Below, piece by piece: positions 33,512 through 42,243 of a stretch of DNA of 64,000 nt (its first letter is position 1; every line of letters begins with the position of its first letter). The stretch is taken from assembly GCF_900110465.1 (NCBI RefSeq), contig NZ_FODV01000003.1:310001-374000 (forward strand), written 5' to 3'. Source of the DNA: Halogranum amylolyticum (GTDB lineage Archaea; Halobacteriota; Halobacteria; Halobacteriales; Haloferacaceae). Made by a program: the position numbers and the translations under genes. Below the pieces are notes generated by a model. The model saw nothing but the letters and a program-made list of their open reading frames with translations, had not been told where the DNA came from and searched no databases.

Positions 33512-34546
33512 TCACGCCGACCCGTCGGCGTCCGACCCGCCGAAGTCGGTGTCGAGTCGCGCCCGCGCGTCGCGCCACGCCGCGACGAGCCGGTCGGGGA
33601 CGGGGTCGGTCTCCCAGTGGTCAACCCGGTCGCGGTCGTCCAGCCACTCGACCGTTCGTCGGACGCCCTCCGCCCACGAGACGGTCTGTTCGTGGCCGAG
33701 CTCCGCCTTCGCCTTCCCGTTGTCGAACACCGTGCTGTACTGGAAGTGGTCTCGTAACGGTTGGGTCCGCTCGGGGACGAGTTCCGAGAGGACGTCGGTC
33801 GGGACGTGGACGAGTTCCGGTTCGGGAGCGTCGAGGGCGGCGGCAACCGTTCGATGATACTCGTTCCACGTCAGATGCTCCTCGGCGGTGACGTGGTAGG
33901 TCTCGCCCTCGACCCCCTCCGTTTCCACTGCAGACACGAAGGCGCGGGCGACGTCGTCGCGGTGACAGGGGGCCCACACCGACGTGCCGTCGCCGTGGAC
34001 GACGATGGGTCTCCCCTCGCGGATGCGACTGACGTAGCTCGTCGCGTCGCCGAGCGTGTGGATCAGTCGGCCACCCTCGCCGTAGGTGTGCCACGGGCGG
34101 AGGACGGTGACGGGGAACCCCTCGTCGACGTGGGCGGCGAGGAACCGATCCTCGGCGGCGGCCTTGTTCGCGCCGTACTCGCTCGTCGGCGGGTGTCGCG
34201 GCGTGTCCTCCGCGAGCGGCATCCGGGAGACCGGGCGAGAGTAGACGTCGATGGTGCTACAGAAGACGTAGCGGTCGATGCGGCCCGAGAAGGCGCGGAT
34301 CGCGCTCTCGGCGTCCTCGGGCGTGAAACAGACCATGTCGACGACGGCGTCGACGTCGACGTCCGCCATCTGTCGCTCGAAGCGGTCGTAGTCGGTGCGG
34401 TCGCCCTCGAGGAAGTCGACGCTGTCGGGGACCCTGGGTTCCGTCTCGCCGCGCGTGTAGCAGGTGACGTCGTGACCCCGCTCGACCAACTGTCGGGTGA
34501 TACCGGTGCTGATGAGGCCGGTACCGCCGACGAGGAGTACGTCCAT
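33512..34546 (-). CDS. NAD-dependent epimerase/dehydratase-family protein (SDR), 344 aa
   Basis: A 344-residue extended/atypical SDR. The dinucleotide motif is MDVLLVGGTGLISTGITRQLVERGHDV; then CSTIDVYSRPV, YGANKAAAEDRF (YxxxK-type catalytic pair) and HVTAEEHLTWNEYHRTVAAAL. It resembles plant chloroplast stem-loop-binding/epimerase-like proteins and bacterial sugar epimerases; the substrate is unknown. The ATG at 34544-34546 is preferred over 34558. A CTTACC element lies about 28 bases upstream. It is not part of an evident sugar cluster. Confidence 0.85.
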   Translation of the reverse strand: MDVLLVGGTGLISTGITRQLVERGHDVTCYTRGETEPRVPDSVDFLEGDRTDYDRFERQMADVDVDAVVDMVCFTPEDAESAIRAFSGRIDRYVFCSTIDVYSRPVSRMPLAEDTPRHPPTSEYGANKAAAEDRFLAAHVDEGFPVTVLRPWHTYGEGGRLIHTLGDATSYVSRIREGRPIVVHGDGTSVWAPCHRDDVARAFVSAVETEGVEGETYHVTAEEHLTWNEYHRTVAAALDAPEPELVHVPTDVLSELVPERTQPLRDHFQYSTVFDNGKAKAELGHEQTVSWAEGVRRTVEWLDDRDRVDHWETDPVPDRLVAAWRDARARLDTDFGGSDADGSA

Positions 34547-34668
34547 GGCGGGGAGCACTCGCCACGGCGGTAAGTAGCCACGGACCGCGGCACTGGGTCG
34601 TCGGTGTCGTCGACCGACGGTCGGTCGTCCGTCGACAGTCAGTCGTCCACCGAACGCGAGCCGCGCGG

Positions 34669-34677
34669 ATATTTATG
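34669..34677 (+). promoter_or_regulatory. TATA box deciding the start of the 34702 gene
   Basis: ATATTTATG at about 34669-34677 is ~29 bases before the ATG at 34702. It overlaps the upstream in-frame ATG (34675), so that ATG would lie inside the promoter and is rejected. Confidence 0.5.
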
Positions 34678-34701
34678 GCCGAGGCCGCCGAACGGTGGGG
34701 C

Positions 34702-35190
34702 ATGGACAGCCCTCCATCGGCTAACAGCGCAGTCGAGAAGCGGGACTCCTCGTCGGGGACCGCCGTCGGCGACCTGCTCCCCCGGGCGAGCGTCGACTCG
34801 AGGTGGTGGTACTGGATCGCCGCCGTCCCGCTGTTCGCGCTCGTCGGCACCGTGTTCGGGGTACTGTTCGGCATCGTCGGCTTCGTCGGGTTCTTCTTCG
34901 GCGTCGGCTTCGACGCCGGGATGCTGTCGGTGCTGCCGTTCGTCGCCGTCGCGCTGGCGGTCACCCTCGTCGCGGCCGTCGGCGGCCTGCTGACGCTCGT
35001 TTTCCCGCTCGCGATGTACGTCGACGCGCGGGCGATCACCGAAGCGGCGGCAGACTACGAGTGGCGACCCGACCCGGCGCTGTACGGGCTCGTCGCCCTC
35101 GCAGGCGCGCTGACGACGACGTTCGTGGTCACCGTGCCGCTGGCGCTGTACTACCTCTACCGGCGTCACGAGACGGTCGGAACGCCCTGA
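34702..35190 (+). CDS. Haloarchaeal membrane protein of unknown function (162 aa)
   Basis: A 162-residue membrane protein: an acidic, Ser-rich N-terminus, then about four hydrophobic segments (WWYWIAAVPLFALVGTVFGVLFGIVGFVGFFFGVGF; a Val/Ala-rich helix; LLTLVFPLAMYVDARAI; LVALAGALTTTFVVTVPLALYYLYRRHE). The C-terminal Tyr-Leu-Tyr-Arg-Arg-His end is typical of a haloarchaeal membrane family. No function can be assigned. It lies 96 bases before hemC on the same strand. Confidence 0.7.
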   Translation: MDSPPSANSAVEKRDSSSGTAVGDLLPRASVDSRWWYWIAAVPLFALVGTVFGVLFGIVGFVGFFFGVGFDAGMLSVLPFVAVALAVTLVAAVGGLLTLVFPLAMYVDARAITEAAADYEWRPDPALYGLVALAGALTTTFVVTVPLALYYLYRRHETVGTP

Positions 35191-35286
35191 CCCAGCGACG
35201 ACCCCTCCGTCGCCCGTCTGCGACGGCCCCCCACGCGGGCGACGGGAACTGGTGGCCTTTTCACGGTCGGACGCAGAGACGTGGGT

Positions 35287-36399
35287 ATGAACCGTGGGAC
35301 GCTTCGACTCGCGACGCGAGGCTCCGACCTCGCGCTGCGACAGGCGGCGAGTGTACAGGAGGCGCTCGAGAGCTACCGATACGAGGTCGAGATTCAAGAG
35401 GTCGACACGCGCGGCGACCAGTTGAAAGACGAACTCATCCACCGACTCGGGAAGACCGGCGCGTTCGTCCGCAACGTCGACCAACGCGTGATCGAGGGCG
35501 ACGCCGACCTGGCAGTCCACTCGATGAAAGACATGCCGACCGAACAGCCGGCGGAACTCACCGTCGCCGGCGTCCCCGAGCGCGCGCCGGCGTTCGACGC
35601 GCTCGTCTCGCCCGAGGGGTACGAGTTCGACGACCTCCCCGTCGGGTCGACCGTCGGCACCTCGTCGCTGCGTCGGAAGGCGCAGATCCTCAACGCGCGG
35701 CCCGATCTGACGGTCGAGCCGCTGCGCGGCAACGTCGACACGCGTATCGAGAAGTTGCTCGCGGCCGACCTCCAGACCGAACACGAAGAGCGGCTGGAGG
35801 CGTCGAAAGACGAGAAGGGTCACGCCGGCGACGACGACTACGAGGCCGAGTACGAGCGGTCGGTCGAGGAGTGGTTCGACGACCTCTCTGAGCTCGAACG
35901 CGGCGCGCTCGAACACGACCTCGACGTCGAGTACGACGCTATCGTCCTCGCGGAGGCGGGGCTCCGCCGGAGCGGCCTCCACCACCACGTCGAGTTCGAG
36001 CGGCTCCCGCGCGCGAAGTTCGTCCCCGCACCCGGACAGGGGGCGCTCGCCGTCACGGCCGCCGACCCGGACGTCGTCGAGACGGTCAACACGGCCGTCG
36101 ACCACCCGCGGACGCGCATCGAGACGACCGTCGAGCGGACGGTGCTCGAGGAACTCGGCGGCGGCTGTGTCGCACCCATCGGAATTCACGCCATCCTGCA
36201 GGGGTCGTACGTTCACACGGAGGTGCAGGTGTTGAGCCAGGACGGCGAGGAACTCGTCGAATCCAAGCGTGATCTGCCGGTCGACGACCACGCGAACGGG
36301 GCCGTCGAACTCGCGGCCAGCCTCCGTGACCGCGGCGCGGCCGACCTCATCGAGGCGGCGAAACGCGAGACGAGCGACGAGGGGACTCGAAACGAATGA
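35287..36399 (+). CDS. hemC: Porphobilinogen deaminase (hydroxymethylbilane synthase)
   Basis: A 370-residue enzyme that polymerises four porphobilinogens to hydroxymethylbilane. Typical motifs are LRLATRGSDLALRQA, HSMKDMPT and GTSSLRRKAQ, RGNVDTRIEKL and the dipyrromethane-binding Cys294 in ELGGGCVAPIG. An acidic insertion of about 50 residues (HEERLEASKDEKGHAGDDDYEAEYERSVEEWF) after RGNVDTRIEKL makes it longer than the bacterial enzyme (about 310). It is the first gene of the hemC-cobA-hemD operon, overlapping cobA by four bases. ATG 35287 is preferred to GTG 35281. Confidence 0.96.
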   Translation: MNRGTLRLATRGSDLALRQAASVQEALESYRYEVEIQEVDTRGDQLKDELIHRLGKTGAFVRNVDQRVIEGDADLAVHSMKDMPTEQPAELTVAGVPERAPAFDALVSPEGYEFDDLPVGSTVGTSSLRRKAQILNARPDLTVEPLRGNVDTRIEKLLAADLQTEHEERLEASKDEKGHAGDDDYEAEYERSVEEWFDDLSELERGALEHDLDVEYDAIVLAEAGLRRSGLHHHVEFERLPRAKFVPAPGQGALAVTAADPDVVETVNTAVDHPRTRIETTVERTVLEELGGGCVAPIGIHAILQGSYVHTEVQVLSQDGEELVESKRDLPVDDHANGAVELAASLRDRGAADLIEAAKRETSDEGTRNE

Positions 36400-37205
36400 G
36401 CGACTCGAGCGAACCGAACGAGCACCGCGTCGGGAAGGTCTACCTCGTCGGTAGCGGCCCCGGCGACCCCGAGTTGATGACCGTGAAGGCGCGTCGACTC
36501 GTCGAGGAGGCCGACGTCGTCCTCCACGACAAACTTCCCGGCCCGGAGATCCTCGGACTCGTCCCCGAGGAGCGCCGCGAGGACGTCGGCAAGCGCGCCG
36601 GCGGCGAGTGGACGCCACAGGAGTACACCAACCGCCGACTCGTCGAGCTCGCGGAGGAGGGGAAGATGGTCGTTCGACTGAAGGGTGGCGACCCGTTCGT
36701 CTTCGGCCGCGGCGGCGAGGAGATGGAACATCTCGCCGAAAACGGGATCCCGTTCGAGGTCGTCCCTGGTATCACCTCTCCCATCGGCGGTCCCGGGGTC
36801 GCAGGTATCCCCGTCACGCACCGCGACCACACCTCCTCGGTGTCGTTCGTCACCGGTCACGAGGACCCGACGAAGGAGGAGTCCGCCGTCGACTGGCAGG
36901 CGCTGGCCGACACCGGCGGCACCATCGTCGTACTGATGGGCGTCGGCAAACTGCCGCAGTACACGCAGGCGCTGCTCGACGCGGGCAAATCCCCCGAGAC
37001 GCCCGTCGCGCTCGTCGAACGGGCGACGTGGCCCGACATGCGCGTCGCGACGGGGACGTTGGAGACCATCGTCGACGTCAGGGATAGCGAAGATATCGAA
37101 CCCCCCGCCATCACCGTGATCGGCGAGGTCGCGGCGACTCGCGAGAGAGTCGTGACGTTCCTCGCGAACCGAACGGGCGAGTACGAGGAGGAAGGAAGCG
37201 AATGA
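36396..37205 (+). CDS. cobA: Uroporphyrinogen-III C-methyltransferase (SUMT)
   Basis: A 269-residue SAM-dependent enzyme methylating uroporphyrinogen III at C2 and C7 to precorrin-2, the branch point to siroheme, cobalamin and archaeal heme. Motifs are KVYLVGSGPGDPELMTVKARRL, DVVLHDKL, VRLKGGDPFVFGRGGEE, EVVPGITSP and GIPVTHRD, with LMGVGKL later. It overlaps both neighbours by ATGA. Its placement between hemC and hemD shows a single pathway operon. Confidence 0.96.
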   Translation: MSDSSEPNEHRVGKVYLVGSGPGDPELMTVKARRLVEEADVVLHDKLPGPEILGLVPEERREDVGKRAGGEWTPQEYTNRRLVELAEEGKMVVRLKGGDPFVFGRGGEEMEHLAENGIPFEVVPGITSPIGGPGVAGIPVTHRDHTSSVSFVTGHEDPTKEESAVDWQALADTGGTIVVLMGVGKLPQYTQALLDAGKSPETPVALVERATWPDMRVATGTLETIVDVRDSEDIEPPAITVIGEVAATRERVVTFLANRTGEYEEEGSE

Positions 37206-37951
37206 GTCAGCAGGTCCGCGTCGCCGTCTTCCGCCCGGACGACGAGCGCATGGCCGACGCCGTCGAACTGCTCGACTCGCTCGGGGCGACGGCCGTCGCC
37301 GATCCGATGCTCGAAGTCCGACCGACCGGCGAAGCGCCGCACACCGACAACGCCGACTACGTCGTGCTGACGAGCAAGACCGGCGTCGAACTCGCCGCCG
37401 AGGCGGGGTGGGAGCCCGGCGACGCCGTCGTCGTCGCGATCGGCGACAGCACCGCCGACGCGCTCCGACGGGCCGGCTACCGCGTCGACCGCGTACCCGA
37501 AGAGTTCACCTCGTCGGGGTTGGTCGAGCTGCTCGCCGACGAAGTGAGCGGGAAGCGCGTCGAAGTCGCCCGCAGCGACCACGGGAGTCCCGTGTTGACC
37601 GACGGCCTACGCGAGGCCGGTGCCGACGTCACCGAGACGGTGCTGTACCGACTCGTGAAACCCGAGGGCGCAGGGGAGTCCGCCGAGATGGCCGCCGCCG
37701 GCGATCTCGAAGCGGTCCTGTTCACCTCGTCGCTGACGGTCGAACACTTCCTCGACGCCGCCGAGGAACGCGGCGTCCGCGAGGCGGCGATCGAGGGGCT
37801 GAACGACGCCGTCATCGGCACCATCGGAGAGCCGACGAAGGAGACCGCCGAGTCCTACGGTATCACGGTCGACGTCGTCCCCGACGTCGCCGACTTCGAG
37901 GAACTGGCGTGTGCCGTCGTCGAGACGGCCGCGCCGACGTACCACGAGTAG
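37202..37951 (+). CDS. hemD: Uroporphyrinogen-III synthase
   Basis: A 249-residue enzyme that cyclises hydroxymethylbilane with inversion of ring D. HemD sequences are weakly conserved; here VRVAVFRPDDERMADAVELLDSLG, DYVVLTSKTGVELAAEAG, VVVAIGDSTADALRRAGYRVDRVPEEFTSSGLVELL and LFTSSLTVEHFLDAAEERG are characteristic. It is the last gene of the operon; it overlaps cobA by four bases. After it lies the hairpin repeat element at about 37955-38200. Confidence 0.93.
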   Translation: MSQQVRVAVFRPDDERMADAVELLDSLGATAVADPMLEVRPTGEAPHTDNADYVVLTSKTGVELAAEAGWEPGDAVVVAIGDSTADALRRAGYRVDRVPEEFTSSGLVELLADEVSGKRVEVARSDHGSPVLTDGLREAGADVTETVLYRLVKPEGAGESAEMAAAGDLEAVLFTSSLTVEHFLDAAEERGVREAAIEGLNDAVIGTIGEPTKETAESYGITVDVVPDVADFEELACAVVETAAPTYHE

Positions 37952-38312
37952 AACGTTTCCCGGAGAGGGTGTTCAACCGCCGTGGCGCGTGGCTTCGCGC
38001 CGCTCGTCGGCGCGTAACACTCGTGCGAGGGATGAGCGAACGCCAGTGAGCGAATCGGTTGGGGAGGGTGTGGCTGTGCTGTACGGGCGGGACTGAAGGG
38101 GGACGTATTCTCGACGACGGCGGACGCAGCAAGCACCGCAGCGAACGTAGTGAGTGAGGCGCGCAGCGAGACCCCCGAGTCGAGAATACGTGGGCTTTCA
38201 AGGACCGCGAGCAACGCTACGAGTTCGCGACGACGCATCAGAGAGTTGTACAAACCAGAAAACCCGGCCGCACTCGTTACGTTTACCCCGCACAGTCCCA
38301 GATTCTCGAACA
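37952..38312. repeat. Intergenic hairpin repeat element between hemD and the MFS gene
   Basis: No gene is seen; the long frame reading through it into the transporter is spurious. A perfect 13-bp inverted repeat ACGTATTCTCGAC at 38103-38115 and GTCGAGAATACGT at 38179-38191 is flanked by TGAAGG...CTTTCA arms that extend the pairing after an internal GGG/GGG bulge. The left side contains the phrase GGGCGGGACTGAAGGGGG (about 38085-38102). Smaller hairpins lie in GGCGCGTGGCTTCGCGCC (37984-38001). This resembles a dispersed haloarchaeal intergenic repeat; I infer a mobile or structured-RNA origin. Confidence 0.5.
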
Positions 38313-39500
38313 GTGGCAACCGAGTCGAACGTGACGAGTGCGTCGAGGAGTTGGCGGTCGGTGGCGACGGTCGCAGGCTGGCAGACGGCCGCGAGCCTCT
38401 GTTACTACACCATCTTCGCGGCGACCGGGTTCGTCCGCGACGCCTTCTCGCTCTCGGAGTCGCTGGTCGGCGTCTTTCTTACTGCCGCGTTACTCGGCTA
38501 CACGGTGATGCTCTTTCCAAGCGGCGCGGCCGTCGACGGCTTCGGCGAGAAGCGGCTGATGATCGTCGGCCTCGCGGCGCTGGCCGTCGCCGCCGTCGCC
38601 GTGTCGCTGGCACCCTCCTACGGCCTGCTGTTGGGCGCCGGCGCCGTGCTCGGGGCGGCCTACTCGACGGCGATGCCCGCCTCGAACCGCGCCATCGTCG
38701 CCAGTTCGCCGCCGGGGCGACAGGGGCTCGCGATGGGACTGAAACAGGTCGGCGTCACCGCCGGCAGCGGCGCGGCGTCGCTGGTCGTCACGGGCGTCGC
38801 CGCCGTCGCCGCCTGGCAGGCGGGGTTCTGGGTCGTCGCGGCGCTCGCCGGCGGCTACGCGCTCGGCTTCGTCGCGCTCTACGACGGCTCTCGCGGGAGC
38901 GGCGAGTTCTCGCTGCCAGACCTCTCGGGGCTGTGGGACAACCGCGCCTACGTCCTGCTCGTGGCCGCCGGTCTGTTCGTCGGCGCGTCCATCTTCTCGA
39001 TGCTGGGCTACACCGTCCTCTACGTGCAGGACGCCGTGGGAGCGAGCGCCGCCGCGGGCGGTATCGTCCTCGCGCTGACGCAGGTGACGGGGAGCGTCGG
39101 CCGCATCGGTGCCGGCAGTCTCGCGGACCGCCTCGGCGGCGCGAGAGGGGCGGCCACCGTCGCGCTCGGACAGATGGGCGTCTCGATCCTGCTGTTCGGT
39201 ACCCTCGCCGGCGGCGAGTGGTCGCTCCCGGTCGTCGTCGGCCTGTTCGTGGGACTCGGCCTCTCGGTCCACGGGTCGACCGGCGTCTTCTACTCCTGTC
39301 TCTCCGAACTCGTCGACGGCGACGACATCGGCGGCGCGACCGCCGGGGGACAGACGGCCATCAACGCGGGGGGGCTCGTCGCCCCGCCGCTGTTCGGCCT
39401 CCTGGTCGAGACGGGCGGCTACGGCCTCGGCTGGGGGCTGTTGACCGGGACAACGCTGGCGGCGACGGCGCTCTTCGTCGGCGTACTCTGGCGGCTGTAG
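38313..39500 (+). CDS. MFS transporter
   Basis: A 395-residue 12-transmembrane major facilitator. Family motif A-like GAAVDGFGEKRLM follows helix 2 (LFPSGAAVDGFGEKRLMIVG). A second motif, GSLADRLGGARGA, follows in the C-terminal half. The substrate is unknown; nitrate/nitrite-, sugar- or drug-type carriers are possible. The GTG at 38313 (VATESNVTSASRSWRSV) is chosen: a GTTTACC box about 28 bases upstream and the repeat element upstream rule out the longer frame. Confidence 0.85.
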   Translation: MATESNVTSASRSWRSVATVAGWQTAASLCYYTIFAATGFVRDAFSLSESLVGVFLTAALLGYTVMLFPSGAAVDGFGEKRLMIVGLAALAVAAVAVSLAPSYGLLLGAGAVLGAAYSTAMPASNRAIVASSPPGRQGLAMGLKQVGVTAGSGAASLVVTGVAAVAAWQAGFWVVAALAGGYALGFVALYDGSRGSGEFSLPDLSGLWDNRAYVLLVAAGLFVGASIFSMLGYTVLYVQDAVGASAAAGGIVLALTQVTGSVGRIGAGSLADRLGGARGAATVALGQMGVSILLFGTLAGGEWSLPVVVGLFVGLGLSVHGSTGVFYSCLSELVDGDDIGGATAGGQTAINAGGLVAPPLFGLLVETGGYGLGWGLLTGTTLAATALFVGVLWRL

Positions 39501-39537
39501 CCGCCGCGTCGGCAGGAGTCGACAAGAGTCGGCAACG

Positions 39538-40245
39538 TCACTGACGGACCAGCCACGGCAGCGACGCGTGCATCGGCCACGACGGGGAGTATCGGACGGC
39601 CGGCTCGGAAGACGGCGTCGGGACGCCCGCGGCGTCGAACAGCGTGTTCTCCCAGAGGGTCGCCGTCGCCGGCCGGAACGCCGGCGTCTCGCGCTCGACG
39701 TCGAGCGCCCACAGCGTCCCGCCCGCCGCACCGAAGACGCGGCCGTGTCCACCGATCCAGCGGTCCCGGTCGCGGCCGTCGACGGCACTCGACTCCCCGT
39801 CGAGCGTCACCGTCGCCTCGAACGTCGCCGGCGGCATCCCGAGCTGGTCGCGTCGGCTGACGACGTGGACGCCGTCGTCGTCCCGTTCGACGCGGCCGTC
39901 GGCGGCGACGTAGGGGATCCGCGAGGTGAGTCGGAAGAGGTGTGCGATCGGGCGGTCACCGGCGTCGACGCTGAAGACGTACCGACCGGGTGTCCCCCGG
40001 TGCCAGACGTAGGTCTGGAGTCGGAGTTCGGAGAACGATCGACCCAGCCGCGCGGGGGTTCCGCGCGGTCGCAGGTCGGTCGCGCCGAACGCGACGACCG
40101 AGAGCCACGCCGTCTCGTCGAACAGCGACAGGTCGAGCGGGGTCGGCAGTCGAGGGCGGAGCAGGTCGGGGTCGACCGGCCAGTGGAGACAGACGACGTC
40201 CTCGGCGGTCATCGTCGCCACCGACGGGCGCACGGGCGGAGTCAT
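39538..40245 (-). CDS. YqjF-family/DUF2071 protein
   Basis: A 235-residue soluble protein of the YqjF/DUF2071 family (acetoacetate-decarboxylase-like beta barrel). It has the family start VVCLHWPVDPDLLRPRLPTPLDLSLFDETAWLSVVAFGATDLRPRG, then FSELRLQTYVWHRGTPGRYVFSVDAG. The function is unknown. It is convergent with the MFS gene. A second possible start, at MTAEDVV (12 residues in), cannot be excluded. Confidence 0.85.
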   Translation of the reverse strand: MTPPVRPSVATMTAEDVVCLHWPVDPDLLRPRLPTPLDLSLFDETAWLSVVAFGATDLRPRGTPARLGRSFSELRLQTYVWHRGTPGRYVFSVDAGDRPIAHLFRLTSRIPYVAADGRVERDDDGVHVVSRRDQLGMPPATFEATVTLDGESSAVDGRDRDRWIGGHGRVFGAAGGTLWALDVERETPAFRPATATLWENTLFDAAGVPTPSSEPAVRYSPSWPMHASLPWLVRQ

Positions 40246-40312
40246 CCGTGCGGACAGTCGGCCGACGGTGGTATCACCGTTCCGGCGGCAGCGACCACAC
40301 CGAGAGCGAGCG

Positions 40313-40320
40313 TTTAAATC
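40313..40320 (+). promoter_or_regulatory. TATA box of the DHH-family gene
   Basis: TTTAAATC, centred about 28 bases before the ATG at 40344, fixes the start and rejects the much longer open frame from 39990. Confidence 0.55.
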
Positions 40321-40343
40321 CGAAACCGCCCCAATCGGGAGTG

Positions 40344-41756
40344 ATGGCAGGTCCCGTTCCCGAACTTCACGACCGCGCGGTGGCGTGTGCCGACCGGTTG
40401 CGCGCGGTCGACTCCGTGCTCCTCGCCTCGCACATCGACGCCGACGGGCTCACCAGCGCCGCCGTCGCGTCGGCGGCGCTCGAACGCGCGGGAATCCCGT
40501 TCGACACCGTCTTCTCGAAACAGCTCGACGCCGAGGAGATCGCCGCCATCGCGGCGACCGACCACGAGACGGTGCTGTTCACCGACTTCGGGAGCGGCCA
40601 ACTCGACATCGTCGCCGAACACGAGGCGGCGGGCGACTTCACGCCCGTCGTCGCCGACCACCACCAGCCCGCCGATGCTGAGACCGAGTTCCACCTCAAC
40701 CCCTTACTCTTCGGCATCGACGGGGCGAGCGAACTGTCGGGCGCGGGGGCGAGCTACGTCCTCGCACGAGCGCTCGAACCCGAGGGAGGAGACAACAGAG
40801 ATCTCGCCGCGCTCGCCGTCGTCGGCGCGGTCGGCGACATGCAGGACTCCGAGGGCGGCCTGCAGGGAGCCAACGAGGGCATCGTCGCCGAGGGCGTCGA
40901 GGCGGGGGTTCTCGACCCCGCGAAAGACCTCGCGCTCTACGGTCGGCAGACCCGTCCCCTCCCCAAACTGCTGGAGTACGCCAGCGAGCTCCGAATTCCG
41001 GGCGTCTCGAACGACGAAAACGGCTCTATCGCCTTCCTCTCCGACCTCGGACTCGACCTGAAGGCCGACGGCGAGTGGAAGCGGTGGGTCGATCTCACAC
41101 AGGAGGAGCGCCAGACCGTGGTCAGCGCGCTGATCAAGCGCGCCGTCTCGAAGGGCGTCCCGCCGGATCGGGTGAACACGCTCGTCGGGACGACGTACAG
41201 CCTCGTCGACGAGGAGGAGGGGACCGAGTTACGGGACGTCAGCGAGTTTTCGACGCTCCTCAACGCGACGGCCCGCTACGACCGTGCGGACGTGGGTCTC
41301 GCGGTCTGTCTCGGCGACCGCGGAGAGGCGCTCGACCGCGCGCGGAAGCTGTTGCGAAACCACCGGCGGAACCTCTCGGAGGGGCTCCAGTGGGTGAAGA
41401 CCGAGGGCGTCACGGTCGAAGAACACATCCAGTGGTTCGACGCCGGGGCGCGCATCCGCGAGACCATCGTCGGCATCGTCGCCGGGATGGCTGTCGGCGC
41501 GGACGGCATCAGCCGCCGCAAACCCATCCTCGCGTTCGCCGAGAAGGGCGACGAAGAGCTGAAGGTCTCGGCCCGCGGCAGCCACTTCCTCACCGAAAAG
41601 GGGCTGGACCTCTCGGTCGTGATGCGCGAGGCCTCACGACACGTCGGCGGCGACGGCGGCGGTCACGACGTCGCCGCCGGCGCGACGATCCCCGCAGGGA
41701 AGCGAGCGGCGTTCGTCGCCGAGGCCGACCGGCTCGTCGGCGAACAGTTGGGGTAA
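40344..41756 (+). CDS. DHH/DHHA1-family phosphoesterase (RecJ-like single-strand exonuclease)
   Basis: A 470-residue protein. The DHH catalytic domain has SHIDADGLTSAAV (motif I), LFTDFGSGQ and VADHHQPAD (the DHH motif); the C-terminal DHHA1 module ends in GGDGGGHDVAAGATIP. Archaeal RecJ-like DHH proteins include single-strand DNA exonucleases and the CMG partner GAN/Cdc45-like proteins; this one fits the RecJ exonuclease group but activity is not proven. The ATG at 40344 (MAGPVPELHDRAV) is supported by the TATA box. Confidence 0.88.
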   Translation: MAGPVPELHDRAVACADRLRAVDSVLLASHIDADGLTSAAVASAALERAGIPFDTVFSKQLDAEEIAAIAATDHETVLFTDFGSGQLDIVAEHEAAGDFTPVVADHHQPADAETEFHLNPLLFGIDGASELSGAGASYVLARALEPEGGDNRDLAALAVVGAVGDMQDSEGGLQGANEGIVAEGVEAGVLDPAKDLALYGRQTRPLPKLLEYASELRIPGVSNDENGSIAFLSDLGLDLKADGEWKRWVDLTQEERQTVVSALIKRAVSKGVPPDRVNTLVGTTYSLVDEEEGTELRDVSEFSTLLNATARYDRADVGLAVCLGDRGEALDRARKLLRNHRRNLSEGLQWVKTEGVTVEEHIQWFDAGARIRETIVGIVAGMAVGADGISRRKPILAFAEKGDEELKVSARGSHFLTEKGLDLSVVMREASRHVGGDGGGHDVAAGATIPAGKRAAFVAEADRLVGEQLG

Positions 41757-41808
41757 CGAATCGGCCGGCGACCTTACGAGGCTGTTGTGCGTCACGTCGA
41801 GTAGAGCA

Positions 41809-42243
41809 ATGGCTGACGACGACGCGAACGACGCAACAGGCGGGACGGATCTATCGAGACGCCACTATCTGGCCGGCGGGGTCGCGGCCCTCTCTGTCGG
41901 AACCGCAGGCTGTGTCACGACGGGGTTACGACTCGAAACCGAGGACGTCGAGTCGTCGGACGTCTTCGACTCCGTGTCGCTCTCGGAGTCGTGGACGGCG
42001 AGCACCGCGACGGCGAAGGTGAAACTCACCGAGAGCGGAGCCAAGGAGTCGAACGTCCGGGGGTTGACGACCGTCGCTTCCGACGGCAGCAGCACCTGGG
42101 CGGGAACGGTCGACGCCGGGCAGACGAGCGTCTCGAACGTCCTCCTCCCCGTCGGCGAGTCGGCGACTATCGTCGCCGCCAACGGGAGCAAAGAGTTCGT
42201 CGGCGAGGTGAGCGTCCGAGTGGTCGGATCGACGGTTCCGTAG
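41809..42243 (+). CDS. Small Tat-exported lipoprotein (144 aa), Ig-like, function unknown
   Basis: A 144-residue exported protein. The signal TDLSRRHYLAGGVAALSVGTAGC carries the twin-arginine motif and a lipobox ending at about Cys35. The mature part is a small beta-rich domain (VSLSESWTASTATAKVKLTESGAKESNVRGLTTVASDGSSTWAGTVDAGQTSVSNVLLPVGESATIVAANGSKEFVGEVSVRVVG), like many haloarchaeal surface lipoproteins. The function is unknown. ATG 41809 is preferred over the in-frame ATG-containing extension from 41785. Confidence 0.75.
   Translation: MADDDANDATGGTDLSRRHYLAGGVAALSVGTAGCVTTGLRLETEDVESSDVFDSVSLSESWTASTATAKVKLTESGAKESNVRGLTTVASDGSSTWAGTVDAGQTSVSNVLLPVGESATIVAANGSKEFVGEVSVRVVGSTVP

Noticed and set aside
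38154..38312. N-terminal extension of the MFS gene to 38154
   Set aside because: It would translate the hairpin repeat element; the GTG at 38313 has a TATA box at the right spacing.
39990..40343. Extension of the DHH gene frame to 39990
   Set aside because: It overlaps the convergent DUF2071 gene and includes the TATA box; ATG 40344 is the natural start.
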